Of a DNA stretch of 15,044 bases, positions 1 to 7,411 are shown in pieces. The notes under the pieces are model-generated. The model was not told the origin of the DNA. It ran no database searches and worked only from the letters and a program-made list of their open reading frames with translations. How positions within the stretch are numbered: position 1 is the stretch's first letter; every line of letters starts with the position of its first letter. A program made the position numbers and the translations under genes. The DNA comes from Alphaproteobacteria bacterium (GTDB lineage: Bacteria; Pseudomonadota; Alphaproteobacteria; Rhizobiales; Aestuariivirgaceae), in the NCBI GenBank assembly GCA_020441605.1, contig JAGRLX010000104.1:1-15044 (forward strand). The letters are read 5' to 3'.

Positions 1-1334
1 GACTGTTCGGTCACCTTGGCGAAGTCGAAATCGAGCGGCGCCTCGTTCTTTCGGAAGAGCATCATGAAGCGGACAACATCGGGCCCGACCTCGTCGACCA
101 CGTCGCGCAGTGTCACGAACTCCCCTGCCCGCTTCGACATGCGGACCGGTTCACCGGCCCGATAGAGCTTCACCAACTGGCACAGGCGCACAATCACCTT
201 GACGGCGCCCGGTCCCGCAAGGGCGGCGGCGACCGCCTCCAGCCGTTTCACGTATCCTCCGTGATCGGCGCCCAGGATGTAGATGAGTTCCTTGTAGCCG
301 CGCTTGATCTTGTTGCGGCTATAGGCAACGTCCGACGCGAAATATGTGTAGGCACCATCGGACTTGAGCAGCGGCCGATCGATGTCATCGCCGAAGGCCG
401 TGGCCCGGAAAAGGGTCTGCTCGCGATCCTCCCAGTCTTCGGGAACCTCACCTTTCGGCGGTGGCAGGCTTCCCTGATAGACGTGTCCAGCAGCCCTAAG
501 GTCGGCAATTGTTTCCGCGACCTCGCCGCTGTCGTGAAGTGACTTCTCGGAAAAGAACACTTCCTGGCGAATATTGAGCGCCGCCAGGTCGTCCCGGATC
601 ATCTCCATCATCATGGCCATCGTCCGGGCACGGACGATCGGCATCCAGTCCGTTTCGCTCATGGTCAATAGTGCCTGGCCATGGTCGTCGGCGAGCGCCC
701 TTCCGACCGGCTTCAGATACTCTCCCGGATAGAGTCCCTGGGGAATCTCGCCGATTTCCTCGCCCATTGCCTCGCGGTAGCGCAGGAAGGCCGAGCGGGC
801 GACGGTATCGACCTGCACGCCAGCGTCGTTGATGTAATATTCCTTGGTGACGTCATATCCGGTCTCGGACAGAAGCTGGGCCAGCGCGTCCCCGAAGACC
901 GCTCCACGGCAATGGCCGACGTGAAGAGGTCCCGTCGGATTGGCTGACACATACTCGACATTTGACTTCAGGCCTCTACCGACCGACGAACGGCCGTAGG
1001 CCTCGCCAAGTGTCAGGGCGGAAGCCAGAAGTCGAGGCCACACAGCCGGACGGAGGGCGATGTTAATGAAACCGGGCCCGGCAATTTCCACGGTGGCAAT
1101 CCCCGCGTGTGGGCGAAGCTTGTCCGCAATAGCCTCGGCGAGAACCCTTGGCGGTTTGCCTAAAGCCTTGGTCAGCACCATGGCGGCATTGCTGGCGATG
1201 TCGCCATGCGACCGGTCGCGCGGCGGCTCGGCCGTGACCTTGTCGAGATCAAGCGTCCCATTGAAACCGAGATCTCCGGCCACCGCGTTGGCTGCGGCAT
1301 GGATCTCGGCAAGAAAATCAGAAAACAGGTTCAT
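1..1334 (-). CDS. argS: Arginyl-tRNA synthetase (N-terminal part, cut by window edge)
   Basis: Class I aminoacyl-tRNA synthetase that charges tRNA-Arg with arginine in the cytoplasm. The reading frame starts with ATG at 1334 ([12 protein letters not shown]) and stays open to the left edge, giving about 444 residues of the 570-600 usual for the family, so the C-terminal anticodon-binding part is mostly missing. The N-terminal Add1-like region leads into the class I signature [14 protein letters not shown], which holds the HIGH motif as HVGH. Near the left edge lies a KMSKS-type loop, RMSKRAGEF. The start lies 40 bases after the stop of dgt on the same strand, so the two genes are probably cotranscribed. 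dgt followed by argS is a common order in alphaproteobacteria, often with a SPOR-protein gene and nagZ next. Identification is secure from the motifs. Confidence 0.97.
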   Translation of the reverse strand, partial: MNLFSDFLAEIHAAANAVAGDLGFNGTLDLDKVTAEPPRDRSHGDIASNAAMVLTKALGKPPRVLAEAIADKLRPHAGIATVEIAGPGFINIALRPAVWPRLLASALTLGEAYGRSSVGRGLKSNVEYVSANPTGPLHVGHCRGAVFGDALAQLLSETGYDVTKEYYINDAGVQVDTVARSAFLRYREAMGEEIGEIPQGLYPGEYLKPVGRALADDHGQALLTMSETDWMPIVRARTMAMMMEMIRDDLAALNIRQEVFFSEKSLHDSGEVAETIADLRAAGHVYQGSLPPPKGEVPEDWEDREQTLFRATAFGDDIDRPLLKSDGAYTYFASDVAYSRNKIKRGYKELIYILGADHGGYVKRLEAVAAALAGPGAVKVIVRLCQLVKLYRAGEPVRMSKRAGEFVTLRDVVDEVGPDVVRFMMLFRKNEAPLDFDFAKVTEQ

Positions 1335-1374
1335 AGAACTCACTAAACCCTTGAATTCAGGTCAATCGCAGGCC

Positions 1375-2571
1375 CTAGCGGAAAAGCGGATCAAGGTCAA
1401 ACAGGCGTTTGTGCTGGTCCAGCGCATAGCGGTCGGTCATGCCGGCGATAAAGTCGCACACCTGCCGTGCGAAACGGCTTTTGTCGTCGGTCAGCGAGGC
1501 TTCCCGCCAGTTTTGCGGCAGCAGGGCCGGATCGCCGAGATAGGCCTCGAAGAGATCACGAACCACCCGCCTGGCCCGGTCCATGATTTCTACTACGCGG
1601 GGATGACGGTACATCTGGCCGGACAGGAAGGATTGGAGCACCCGATTTTTTTCCGCCATCTGGAGGCTGAACCCGATCAGCGGGCGGCCGAGGGCGCGGA
1701 CCGCGTCAGCCGAATCCAGCTTCGCAGCATCCGCCCGGCGGCGGGTTTCGGCAATCACGTCGCCGATCATCTTCGACATGACCAGTCTGACGGTTTCATG
1801 CACTGCGCGCTGCTCGACGATACCGGGGTAGGCTTTGAGAACGCTGGCCAGGGCCTCTCCCGCCAAGGGCACATCGCCCAGGTCGATGATATCGAAGAGG
1901 CCGGCCCTAAGACCGTCGTCGATGTCGTGGGCATTGTAGGCAATGTCGTCAGAAATCGCCGCCACTTGCGCTTCTGCTGATGCATAGTCGGCGAGGCGCA
2001 AGTCGTGTATTTCGGCATATTCGATGATGGCTTCCGGCAGCCCACGTTCGCGATAGACGCCGTAAGGATTGCCCTCGCTGTCAACCAGTGGGCCATTGTG
2101 TTTGACCAGACCCTCCAGGGTTTCCCAGGTGAGGTTCAGGCCGTCGAATGTGGCATAGCGGCGTTCGAGCCTTGTCAGAATCCGCAGCGACTGGGCATTG
2201 TGATCGAAGCCGCCATGCTGCTTCATCAGGGAGTCGAGTTCGCGTTCTCCGGCGTGGCCAAAGGGTGTGTGTCCCAGGTCGTGAGCGAGGGCCAGCGCCT
2301 CGGACAGGTCTTCGTCCAATCCAAGCGCACGTGCAATCGAGCGTGCCACCTGGGCAACTTCGATCGTGTGGGTCAACCGAGTTCGATAGTGGTCGCCCTC
2401 GTGATAGACGAAAACCTGGGTCTTGTGCTTGAGCCTGCGAAACGCCGATGAGTGGATGATGCGATCCCGGTCGCGGGCAAAGGGCGTGCGTGGCGGGCTG
2501 TCGGGTTCGGCGACCAAACGCCCGCGCGACTTCCCTGGCAGAGACGCATAGGGGGCCGTGAAGCGCATCAT
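1375..2571 (-). CDS. dgt: Deoxyguanosinetriphosphate triphosphohydrolase-like protein (HD domain)
   Basis: HD-superfamily metal-dependent phosphohydrolase that splits dGTP or other dNTPs into deoxynucleoside and triphosphate, affecting dNTP pools. The product is 398 residues, close to the usual length of the type 2 dGTPase-like family. Visible motifs are the dGTPase signature RDRDRIIHSSAFRRLKHKTQV (split here: RDRDRIIHSSAFRR then LKHKTQV), the first metal His in RLTHTIEV (about H68), the paired HD in LALAHDLGHTPFGH (about H97-D98), and a late Asp in DIAYNAHDIDD. The frame stays open upstream to 2832, but that stretch is antisense to erpA. I chose tandem ATG codons at 2571/2568; GGAG lies directly before the first, so the second is also possible. 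argS follows 40 bases downstream. Confidence 0.93.
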   Translation of the reverse strand: MMRFTAPYASLPGKSRGRLVAEPDSPPRTPFARDRDRIIHSSAFRRLKHKTQVFVYHEGDHYRTRLTHTIEVAQVARSIARALGLDEDLSEALALAHDLGHTPFGHAGERELDSLMKQHGGFDHNAQSLRILTRLERRYATFDGLNLTWETLEGLVKHNGPLVDSEGNPYGVYRERGLPEAIIEYAEIHDLRLADYASAEAQVAAISDDIAYNAHDIDDGLRAGLFDIIDLGDVPLAGEALASVLKAYPGIVEQRAVHETVRLVMSKMIGDVIAETRRRADAAKLDSADAVRALGRPLIGFSLQMAEKNRVLQSFLSGQMYRHPRVVEIMDRARRVVRDLFEAYLGDPALLPQNWREASLTDDKSRFARQVCDFIAGMTDRYALDQHKRLFDLDPLFR

Positions 2572-2583
2572 CTCCGGTTTCCA

Positions 2584-2614
2584 TTGACAAGTGGGTGAAG
2601 GTTCACAACATACA
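2584..2614 (+). promoter_or_regulatory. Putative erpA promoter giving a leaderless or near-leaderless mRNA
   Basis: A perfect TTGACA lies at 2584-2589, with a weak -10 candidate 17-19 bases on (AACATA at 2607-2612 or CATACA at 2609-2614). Either would place the transcription start at about 2619-2623, next to the erpA ATG at 2623. No Shine-Dalgarno sequence lies in the 15 bases before that ATG, which agrees with leaderless initiation. The -10 match is poor, so this is an inference. Confidence 0.4.
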
Positions 2615-2622
2615 CGATCACC

Positions 2623-2949
2623 ATGAACGACATAACCCTCACCGCGCGCGCGGCCGAACGCATCAAGCAGATCATCACTGCTGCCCCCGGCAAGACCGCC
2701 CTGCGGATTGCAGTCAGCGGCGGCGGCTGCTCCGGGTTCCAGTATGAGTTCCAGCTCGAAGGCGCTCCCGGCGCGGATGACCTGGTGATCGAGAAGGATG
2801 GCGCCCTGGCGCTCGTCGATACGGTTTCTCAAGCCTATCTTGCGGGCTCCGAGATCGACTTCGTAGACGATCTGATCGGTCAGTCGTTCAAGATCCGCAA
2901 TCCCAATGCCACGGCGTCCTGCGGCTGCGGCACCAGTTTTTCGATCTGA
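2623..2949 (+). CDS. erpA: A-type iron-sulfur cluster carrier (HesB/IscA/ErpA family)
   Basis: Small cytoplasmic protein that accepts Fe-S clusters from the SUF or ISC machinery and passes them to apo-enzymes. The 108 residues match the family's usual 105-120. All three cluster-binding cysteines are present: C36 in SGGGCSGF, and C100 and C102 in the tail ASCGCGTSFS. The symbol erpA is the usual assignment for the copy next to dgt in alphaproteobacteria; iscA or sufA cannot be excluded from the sequence alone. The ATG at 2623 is divergent from dgt with only 51 bases between the starts, and no Shine-Dalgarno is visible. The exonuclease III gene starts 29 bases after the stop and is probably cotranscribed. 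Confidence 0.93.
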   Translation: MNDITLTARAAERIKQIITAAPGKTALRIAVSGGGCSGFQYEFQLEGAPGADDLVIEKDGALALVDTVSQAYLAGSEIDFVDDLIGQSFKIRNPNATASCGCGTSFSI

Positions 2950-2978
2950 GCTTGCAGGTCGTCTGCTGAGCCGTCATC

Positions 2979-3770
2979 ATGGCGGTCATGCAAATTGCCA
3001 CCTGGAATATCAATTCTGTTAAGGCACGCATAGATCTCGCCCTTTCCTGGCTGAAAGAGGCCAAGCCCGACGTGGTATGCCTGCAAGAGATCAAGTGCGA
3101 GGACGCTGCGTTTCCGACAGCCATGTTCGAGGAAGCCGGCTACCATGTGCTGGTGCATGGCCAGAAGGCCTACAACGGTGTCGCCATCCTGTCGAAGAGT
3201 GCACCCGAAGATGTGCGGCGGGGTTTGCCCGGCAACGTGGACGATACCCAGGCGCGCTATCTCGAAGCCGTGATGCCATCTGGCTCCGGCGTCGTGCGGG
3301 TAGCGTCGATTTACCTGCCCAACGGAAATCCGCCCGACAGCGAAAAATATGACTACAAGCTGCAGTGGATGGACCGTCTCATCGCCCATGTCCGGGAATT
3401 GCTACGCCTCGAGGAGCCTGTGGTCCTCGCTGGCGACTACAACGTGATTCCCTCTGCCAGCGACGCACGGTTTCCGGCCAATTGGGAGGGAGATGCCCTC
3501 TTCCTTCCCCGCACCAGGGCCAAGTTTCAACACTTGGTCAACCTGGGACTGACCGATGCCGTGCGGCAGGTCTTCGGTCCCGGCGATGGCCCCTATACCT
3601 TCTGGGACTATCAGGCGGGCGCCTGGCAGAAGGACAACGGCATCCGAATCGATCACATGATGCTCTCCCCCCAGGCGGCTGACCGCCTCAGCGGCGCCCG
3701 AATCGACAGGCATGTGCGGGGTTGGGAGCGACCTTCAGATCACGTGCCGGTGGTGGTATCGCTCAAATGA
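2979..3770 (+). CDS. xth: Exodeoxyribonuclease III (AP endonuclease, EEP family)
   Basis: Mg-dependent DNA repair nuclease that cuts at abasic sites and has 3'-5' exonuclease and 3'-phosphatase activity. The 263 residues fit the family. Visible active-site motifs are the N-terminal TWNINSVKAR, the metal Glu in CLQEIKCE (E37), YNGVAILSK, the Asp/Asn pair in LAGDYNVIP, GIRIDHMMLSP, and the C-terminal catalytic pair D254-H255 in RPSDHVPVVVS. The start is uncertain: ATG 2979 and ATG 2988 (MQIATWNIN, the more typical N-terminus) are both poor in Shine-Dalgarno sequence. The gene lies 29 bases after erpA and ends in a strong hairpin at 3771-3798. Exonuclease III rather than another EEP nuclease is supported by full-length motif order; naming it xthA or exoA is convention. 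Confidence 0.94.
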   Translation: MAVMQIATWNINSVKARIDLALSWLKEAKPDVVCLQEIKCEDAAFPTAMFEEAGYHVLVHGQKAYNGVAILSKSAPEDVRRGLPGNVDDTQARYLEAVMPSGSGVVRVASIYLPNGNPPDSEKYDYKLQWMDRLIAHVRELLRLEEPVVLAGDYNVIPSASDARFPANWEGDALFLPRTRAKFQHLVNLGLTDAVRQVFGPGDGPYTFWDYQAGAWQKDNGIRIDHMMLSPQAADRLSGARIDRHVRGWERPSDHVPVVVSLK

Positions 3771-3798
3771 AAAGCCCGCCAGCGAACCGGCGGGCTTT
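3771..3798. terminator. Bidirectional intrinsic terminator between xth and phasin gene
   Basis: A perfect 10-base-pair stem, AAAGCCCGCC (3771-3780) with GGCGGGCTTT (3789-3798), has an 8-base loop and begins right after the xth stop codon. The phasin gene ends at 3822 on the other strand. The minus-strand transcript has the better U-rich tail after the stem (CTTTTCATTT), so the hairpin probably serves both genes. Confidence 0.85.
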
Positions 3799-3821
3799 CG
3801 AAATCGGCTTTGACGCAGAAC

Positions 3822-4169
3822 TTACTTGGCAGCCGGCTTGATGCCGAAGGCAGACAGGCTGGCTTCGAACGGCTTGAAGGCCTCCTTGGCGGTGGCGACA
3901 TAGAGTTCGTTCAGCTTGGTCATCTGGGAAACGAAAGCCTCGTAGCTTTCCTTGGCATAGGCCTGCTGGACTTCGAAAGCCTTGTCGAATGACTTGGCGG
4001 CAGACGCCTTCTCGAAAGCGGCAGTACCCTTTTCCAGGGATTTGCGCGAATACTCGGCAGTTTCCTGGGCGATGGTCTGCAGACCCTTGGTCATGGCATT
4101 GGCGGAGGCGACATAGGCCTCGAAGCCGTCCTTGCCGAAAGCCTGAAATTCTTCGAACGACTTGATCAT
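3822..4169 (-). CDS. Phasin family protein
   Basis: Small, all-helical amphipathic protein predicted to coat polyhydroxyalkanoate granules. The 115-residue product begins MIKSFEEFQAFGKDGFEAY, typical of phasins, and is rich in Ala, Glu, Lys and Phe with no cysteine. A repeated aromatic/Lys/Glu pattern (EYSRKSLEKGTAAFEKA, SYEAFVSQMTKLNELY) supports long helices or a coiled coil, and the end is FGIKPAAK. I chose ATG 4169 because GGAG lies six bases before it; ATG 4181 (METK) is an alternative, and the frame is open to 4244. The gene has its own promoter with PhaR-like sites. No PHA synthase or depolymerase gene lies in the window, so a role in PHA storage is inferred from family and promoter. 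The family also includes granule-independent members. Confidence 0.88.
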   Translation of the reverse strand: MIKSFEEFQAFGKDGFEAYVASANAMTKGLQTIAQETAEYSRKSLEKGTAAFEKASAAKSFDKAFEVQQAYAKESYEAFVSQMTKLNELYVATAKEAFKPFEASLSAFGIKPAAK

Positions 4170-4215
4170 CTTGGTCTCCATTACGACGACGCTGGTTTGT
4201 TCGTGTCTGGTGTTA

Positions 4216-4244
4216 TCTATATGTGCACTGCACCATTTTGTCAA
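4216..4244 (-). promoter_or_regulatory. Sigma70-type promoter of the phasin gene
   Basis: On the minus strand a consensus -35 TTGACA (4244-4239) is followed, after exactly 17 bases, by -10 TATAGA (4221-4216, five of six consensus bases). Transcription should start near 4208-4210, leaving a leader of about 40 bases before the ATG at 4169 with its GGAG. This is the best-formed promoter in the window. Confidence 0.8.
4224..4235 (+). promoter_or_regulatory. PhaR-like operator inside the phasin promoter spacer
   Basis: TGCACTGCACCA lies entirely between the -35 and -10 boxes of the phasin promoter. It matches, at all 12 positions, the motif TGCRNYGCASMA that I recall as described for the repressor PhaR of Bradyrhizobium. 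Binding here would block RNA polymerase directly, which fits the known model in which PhaR leaves the DNA when it binds PHA granules. The identity of the regulator is inferred. Confidence 0.65.
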
Positions 4245-4253
4245 TTAACTTTT

Positions 4254-4265
4254 TGCATTGCAACA
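4254..4265 (+). promoter_or_regulatory. Second PhaR-like site upstream of the phasin promoter
   Basis: TGCATTGCAACA matches the same recalled PhaR motif at 11 of 12 positions and repeats the TGCA-N-TGCA core of the first site. The two copies are 30 bases apart, start to start, about three helical turns, so both lie on one face of the DNA. It sits just upstream of the -35 box. Confidence 0.55.
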
Positions 4266-4438
4266 TGCCGTGAGTCTGCTATTTGACTGGCAGACCGCAT
4301 TTACTTTTCAGTAACGGGACAAGTTCCAAGATGTGGCGGGGTTCTGGGGGATAACGCGGGCAAAATCGGCTGCAAGATTGCCGGTTGGGCCTTATTGTGT
4401 TGTGAACCGGCGTTTCGACCGGCCGGAGTGGTGGGCTC

Positions 4439-5941
4439 GTGATGAAATTCAAGGCTGCTTGGCTTTGCAATGGGCGAAGGGCTCGTATGTTTGCGTCAAT
4501 GCGCGTTCTGATGGTGGCGCTGCTCGTCGTGGCGTTCGGTATTTCTGCCAATGTTGCTGCGCAAGCCGCGCCGAAGTTCTCCGCCGTCAGCGTTGACGCC
4601 CGCAATGGCAAGATCCTGTTTTCGAGCGACGCGGATGGGATTCGGCATCCTGCCTCGCTCACCAAGATGATGACGCTGTACATTCTCTTCCAGGACCTCA
4701 AGGCCGGCAAGATCAGGCTGGACTCGCCTATACGGATGTCGGCCACTGCAGCGTCCCGGCCGCCCACCAAACTCGGCGTCAAGCCGGGGAAGACCTTTCC
4801 GGTCGAAACCGCCATCAAGGCGCTTGTTGTGAAGTCCGCCAATGACGTGGCCGTGGCGGTCGCCGAAACCCTTGGCGGAACCGAGGCAGCCTTCGCACAG
4901 CGGATGACACGTACGGCTCGTTCCCTGGGGATGAGCCGGACCACGTTCCGCAACGCGTCGGGACTGCCTGATCCCCGGCAAGTGACCACCGCGCGTGACA
5001 TGGCGACGCTTGGACTGCGCCTGATGCGCGATTTTCCACAGTATTATCCGTATTTTCGCACCCTCTCTTTCAAATTTGGTGGAAGAACCATTGCCACCCA
5101 TAACCGCCTGTTAAAGAACTACGAAGGCACCGACGGCATCAAGACAGGTTACATCAATGCATCCGGATACAACCTGGTGAGTTCGACCCGTCGCGGCAGC
5201 AAGCGCCTCGTTGGCGTGGTTCTTGGCGGCAAGACCGGTGCCAGCCGCAACAGTTACATGATGAAGATGCTCGACAAGACTTTCCCGAAAGCGAGCAACG
5301 GCAAGACCATCGCCGCACTTGCGGGGTCTTCGAAGGGCGCCATCAGCCCAATTGGCGAAGACGAACCTGTGGCGACGACCACGTCTTCGTCGAAAAAGAA
5401 GAAGTCAATCGCCGATCTCCTGAAGAAGAAGGAGGTGGAACCGGCTGCTGAATCGGCCGTTGAGGCCACCGAGAGTGTTGCCGAAGCAGGCGGAGATGAC
5501 GAAGGCGAAGGCAACGACGAGGGACAGGGCAACGCCGCTTCAGTTTCGGCAGAGGCCCCCACCCAAAGTCAGGAACCCAAAGTCCTGTCAGGCAGCGTAG
5601 GCGGAGCTGATCTCCCCGAGAATCTACCTTTCGAGGTGAAGACGGGTACGGCGCCGTCTCCCGAGACCGCCACGATCGCCGCGGTTCCGGAACAGACCTG
5701 GATCATCCAGGTGGGTGCCTATGCTGCGAAGAACGATGCCCAGGCGCGGCTGCTCTACATCCGGGGGAAGGCTGGTGCGGCTCTGGATGGCAGTACCGCA
5801 CAGGTGGAAACTGTCGAGATCGACAATGCCGTTACCTACCGGGCGCGGTTCTCCGGCTTTTCGGAGGAACAGGCCAAGGCGGCCTGTGTTGCCGTCAAGA
5901 AACACAAGGCCGAATGCTACGTCGTGGCGCCACGGTCCTGA
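4439..5941 (+). CDS. D-alanyl-D-alanine carboxypeptidase (S11 family) with C-terminal SPOR domain
   Basis: Periplasmic penicillin-binding protein of the DacA/DacF type that removes the terminal D-Ala from peptidoglycan stem peptides. The product has 500 residues. A signal peptide is evident (core [16 protein letters not shown], cleavage around AQA-A or AQAA-P). The catalytic motifs are in order: S73-L-T-K76, S133-A-N135 and K235-T-G237 (IKTGY). A hydrophilic linker of about 120 residues (300-418) carries a KKKK run and an acidic Glu/Asp/Gly/Ala stretch. It leads to a SPOR domain (about 420-497, [18 protein letters not shown]), which binds denuded glycan at division sites. The start is uncertain: GTG 4439, ATG 4442 or ATG 4487, the last with AAGG upstream. 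The gene is divergent from the phasin and overlaps the J-protein gene by 25 bases at its end. Confidence 0.94.
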   Translation: MMKFKAAWLCNGRRARMFASMRVLMVALLVVAFGISANVAAQAAPKFSAVSVDARNGKILFSSDADGIRHPASLTKMMTLYILFQDLKAGKIRLDSPIRMSATAASRPPTKLGVKPGKTFPVETAIKALVVKSANDVAVAVAETLGGTEAAFAQRMTRTARSLGMSRTTFRNASGLPDPRQVTTARDMATLGLRLMRDFPQYYPYFRTLSFKFGGRTIATHNRLLKNYEGTDGIKTGYINASGYNLVSSTRRGSKRLVGVVLGGKTGASRNSYMMKMLDKTFPKASNGKTIAALAGSSKGAISPIGEDEPVATTTSSSKKKKSIADLLKKKEVEPAAESAVEATESVAEAGGDDEGEGNDEGQGNAASVSAEAPTQSQEPKVLSGSVGGADLPENLPFEVKTGTAPSPETATIAAVPEQTWIIQVGAYAAKNDAQARLLYIRGKAGAALDGSTAQVETVEIDNAVTYRARFSGFSEEQAKAACVAVKKHKAECYVVAPRS

Positions 5942-6633
5942 ACCAGAACGTCCTTGGCTTCATTGATTTTGGCGGCAAGATAGTCGCTGCCACCGCGATC
6001 GGGATGGAATTCCTTCATCAGGCGGCGGTGGGCGGCCCGAATGTCTGCGATGGTGGCGCCGTCCTGGAGCCCCAGAACGGCAAGAGCCTCCTTGCGGCCC
6101 ATTGGCCCGGCATGGCTTAACGGTGACTGCTGGGAATTGCCACCCCAGGCCTCGCGCCATCCGGCGCGTGAGCGGTCCAGCCAGGCTTCGAAAAGGGCAC
6201 GGCTCTGGTCGCTGGCGGCCACGCAAGTCTCGTGGACGCTGCGGATCTCGCTTTGACCAAGGCTGCTCAGCTTGCGCCCCTTGAGTGGGCCGGACAGAAT
6301 TTCTCCGTCCATCTCACCTGAATCGTGATCCAGTTCCATGGAAAGAACCTGCGTGGTCACCCGCGATTTCTGACCGGGCGTCTTGCTGCCACCCCATGGA
6401 ATACCACCAGGAAATGCAATGTTCTGACCGAGAAGGCCGAGCCCCAGCACGAAAAGCGGAATGGCGAGGTTGATGCCGCCGCGCATGGCCATGAAGCCGG
6501 CAAAGACCAAGATCGCAATGCCAGCCACCTTGCGCACCAAGCCGCGTACCTGGGCAGGCTGGGCATTTGCGAACTGGCGGATAAGCCACCAGCCGCCAAT
6601 GACGATCGCCGCTGCGATAACGAAATTGCCCAT
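5917..6633 (-). CDS. Membrane-anchored J-domain protein, Pam18/Tim14-like
   Basis: A 238-residue inner-membrane J-protein expected to stimulate a DnaK-type chaperone through its HPD motif. The N-terminus is hydrophobic ([18 protein letters not shown], about 3-19). A second hydrophobic stretch at about 36-70 forms one or two further membrane segments. A variable middle region (about 90-175) precedes the C-terminal J domain (about 178-232), with HPD at 210-212. The sequence [21 protein letters not shown] closely resembles mitochondrial Pam18/Tim14 (as [16 protein letters not shown]). Bacterial relatives were discussed as ancestors of the import motor (TimB of Caulobacter, from memory). It starts four bases after the VWA gene stop with no clear Shine-Dalgarno, so translational coupling is likely. 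Substrates and partner are unknown. Confidence 0.9.
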   Translation of the reverse strand: MGNFVIAAAIVIGGWWLIRQFANAQPAQVRGLVRKVAGIAILVFAGFMAMRGGINLAIPLFVLGLGLLGQNIAFPGGIPWGGSKTPGQKSRVTTQVLSMELDHDSGEMDGEILSGPLKGRKLSSLGQSEIRSVHETCVAASDQSRALFEAWLDRSRAGWREAWGGNSQQSPLSHAGPMGRKEALAVLGLQDGATIADIRAAHRRLMKEFHPDRGGSDYLAAKINEAKDVLVQDRGATT

Positions 6634-6637
6634 GATT

Positions 6638-7339
6638 CTAGGCCGACTTCATCTGGGCCAACAGAAGGCGGGCTGATCCGCCATGGGTGGCGGAATGGTC
6701 GGCTAGTGCCGCAGCCCCGCCGGCAGCATAGACGGCGACTGCCGACAGCAATTCGCCGAGGATCTTGGCTGAGTCCGCGCCAAAGCGGAAATAGGCGCCT
6801 CGGGTCAGCCGGGCAATCTCGCGGTAGGCGGCTTCCGTCACCGGGTCGCGCCCTTCCTGGAACATGAAGATCGGTACGCCGAGCAGTCCGACCTCGCCAG
6901 CTGCCTGCGCGAGCGAATCGATGGTTTCTTCCATGGCATCACCAACATAGACAACGGCATTGATGGTCTTGTCGCGGGACTCGTTTCGCACATGACTCAG
7001 AACACGCCGGATCTGTGTGTGACCGCCCATGCACCTGACGCCGGACATGAGCCGCCCCAGCGCGGCGGCGTCAGAGGTCCAGCGCGAGGCCTGGCATTGA
7101 TTAAATCCGCGGAAAAAGACGAGTTGCACATCCAGCCCGCCGACCCTGCCCGCTTCGTTGAACATTTGGGCCTGGATGGACAGAGCCCGGTCCCAGGTGG
7201 ATTGCCGGCTCATGGTCGCGTCCATTGCTAGGATCAGCCGTCCACGTTTGCCGCCCGGGGCCGCCGGCGGCAGCGACTTCACCTGTTCCAGGAACCGGTC
7301 GACATCTTCAGACTTGCTGGCCTTCGTGATGTTGCTCAT
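6638..7339 (-). CDS. VWA domain-containing protein
   Basis: A 233-residue, apparently cytoplasmic protein made almost wholly of one von Willebrand A domain. The metal-binding (MIDAS) site is intact: D40-x-T42-x-S44 in [10 protein letters not shown], a Thr in [10 protein letters not shown], and an Asp in [10 protein letters not shown]. No signal peptide or membrane segment is visible. Three starts compete. ATG 7339 ([12 protein letters not shown]) best fits related proteins as I recall them; ATG 7348 and GTG 7396 are alternatives, and GAGG lies 13 bases before GTG 7396. The family recurs in alphaproteobacteria next to the J-domain gene, but its function is not known to me. A metal-dependent scaffold or adaptor role is only an inference from the fold. 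It lies between the eipB-like gene and the J-protein gene. Confidence 0.88.
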   Translation of the reverse strand: MSNITKASKSEDVDRFLEQVKSLPPAAPGGKRGRLILAMDATMSRQSTWDRALSIQAQMFNEAGRVGGLDVQLVFFRGFNQCQASRWTSDAAALGRLMSGVRCMGGHTQIRRVLSHVRNESRDKTINAVVYVGDAMEETIDSLAQAAGEVGLLGVPIFMFQEGRDPVTEAAYREIARLTRGAYFRFGADSAKILGELLSAVAVYAAGGAAALADHSATHGGSARLLLAQMKSA

Positions 7340-7411
7340 CGCGACCATCTGCCCATTGCCGTCACCCTTACTTTCCTGAGCGATGACAAGCGACACAAAC
7401 GGCTGTCGTCC

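Noticed and set aside
1060..1980. 306-residue plus-strand open frame
   Set aside because: It lies antisense to argS and dgt, spans the gap between them, has no Shine-Dalgarno or recognisable domain, and reflects high GC codon bias of the genes opposite.
2572..2832. 87-residue N-terminal extension of Dgt
   Set aside because: It is antisense to erpA and does not resemble the family; the normal Dgt N-terminus begins at 2571 or 2568.
4283..4310. TTGACT with a weak -10 as a promoter for the carboxypeptidase gene
   Set aside because: The -10 candidates (TTTTCA or TTTCAG) match the consensus poorly, so no promoter is called.
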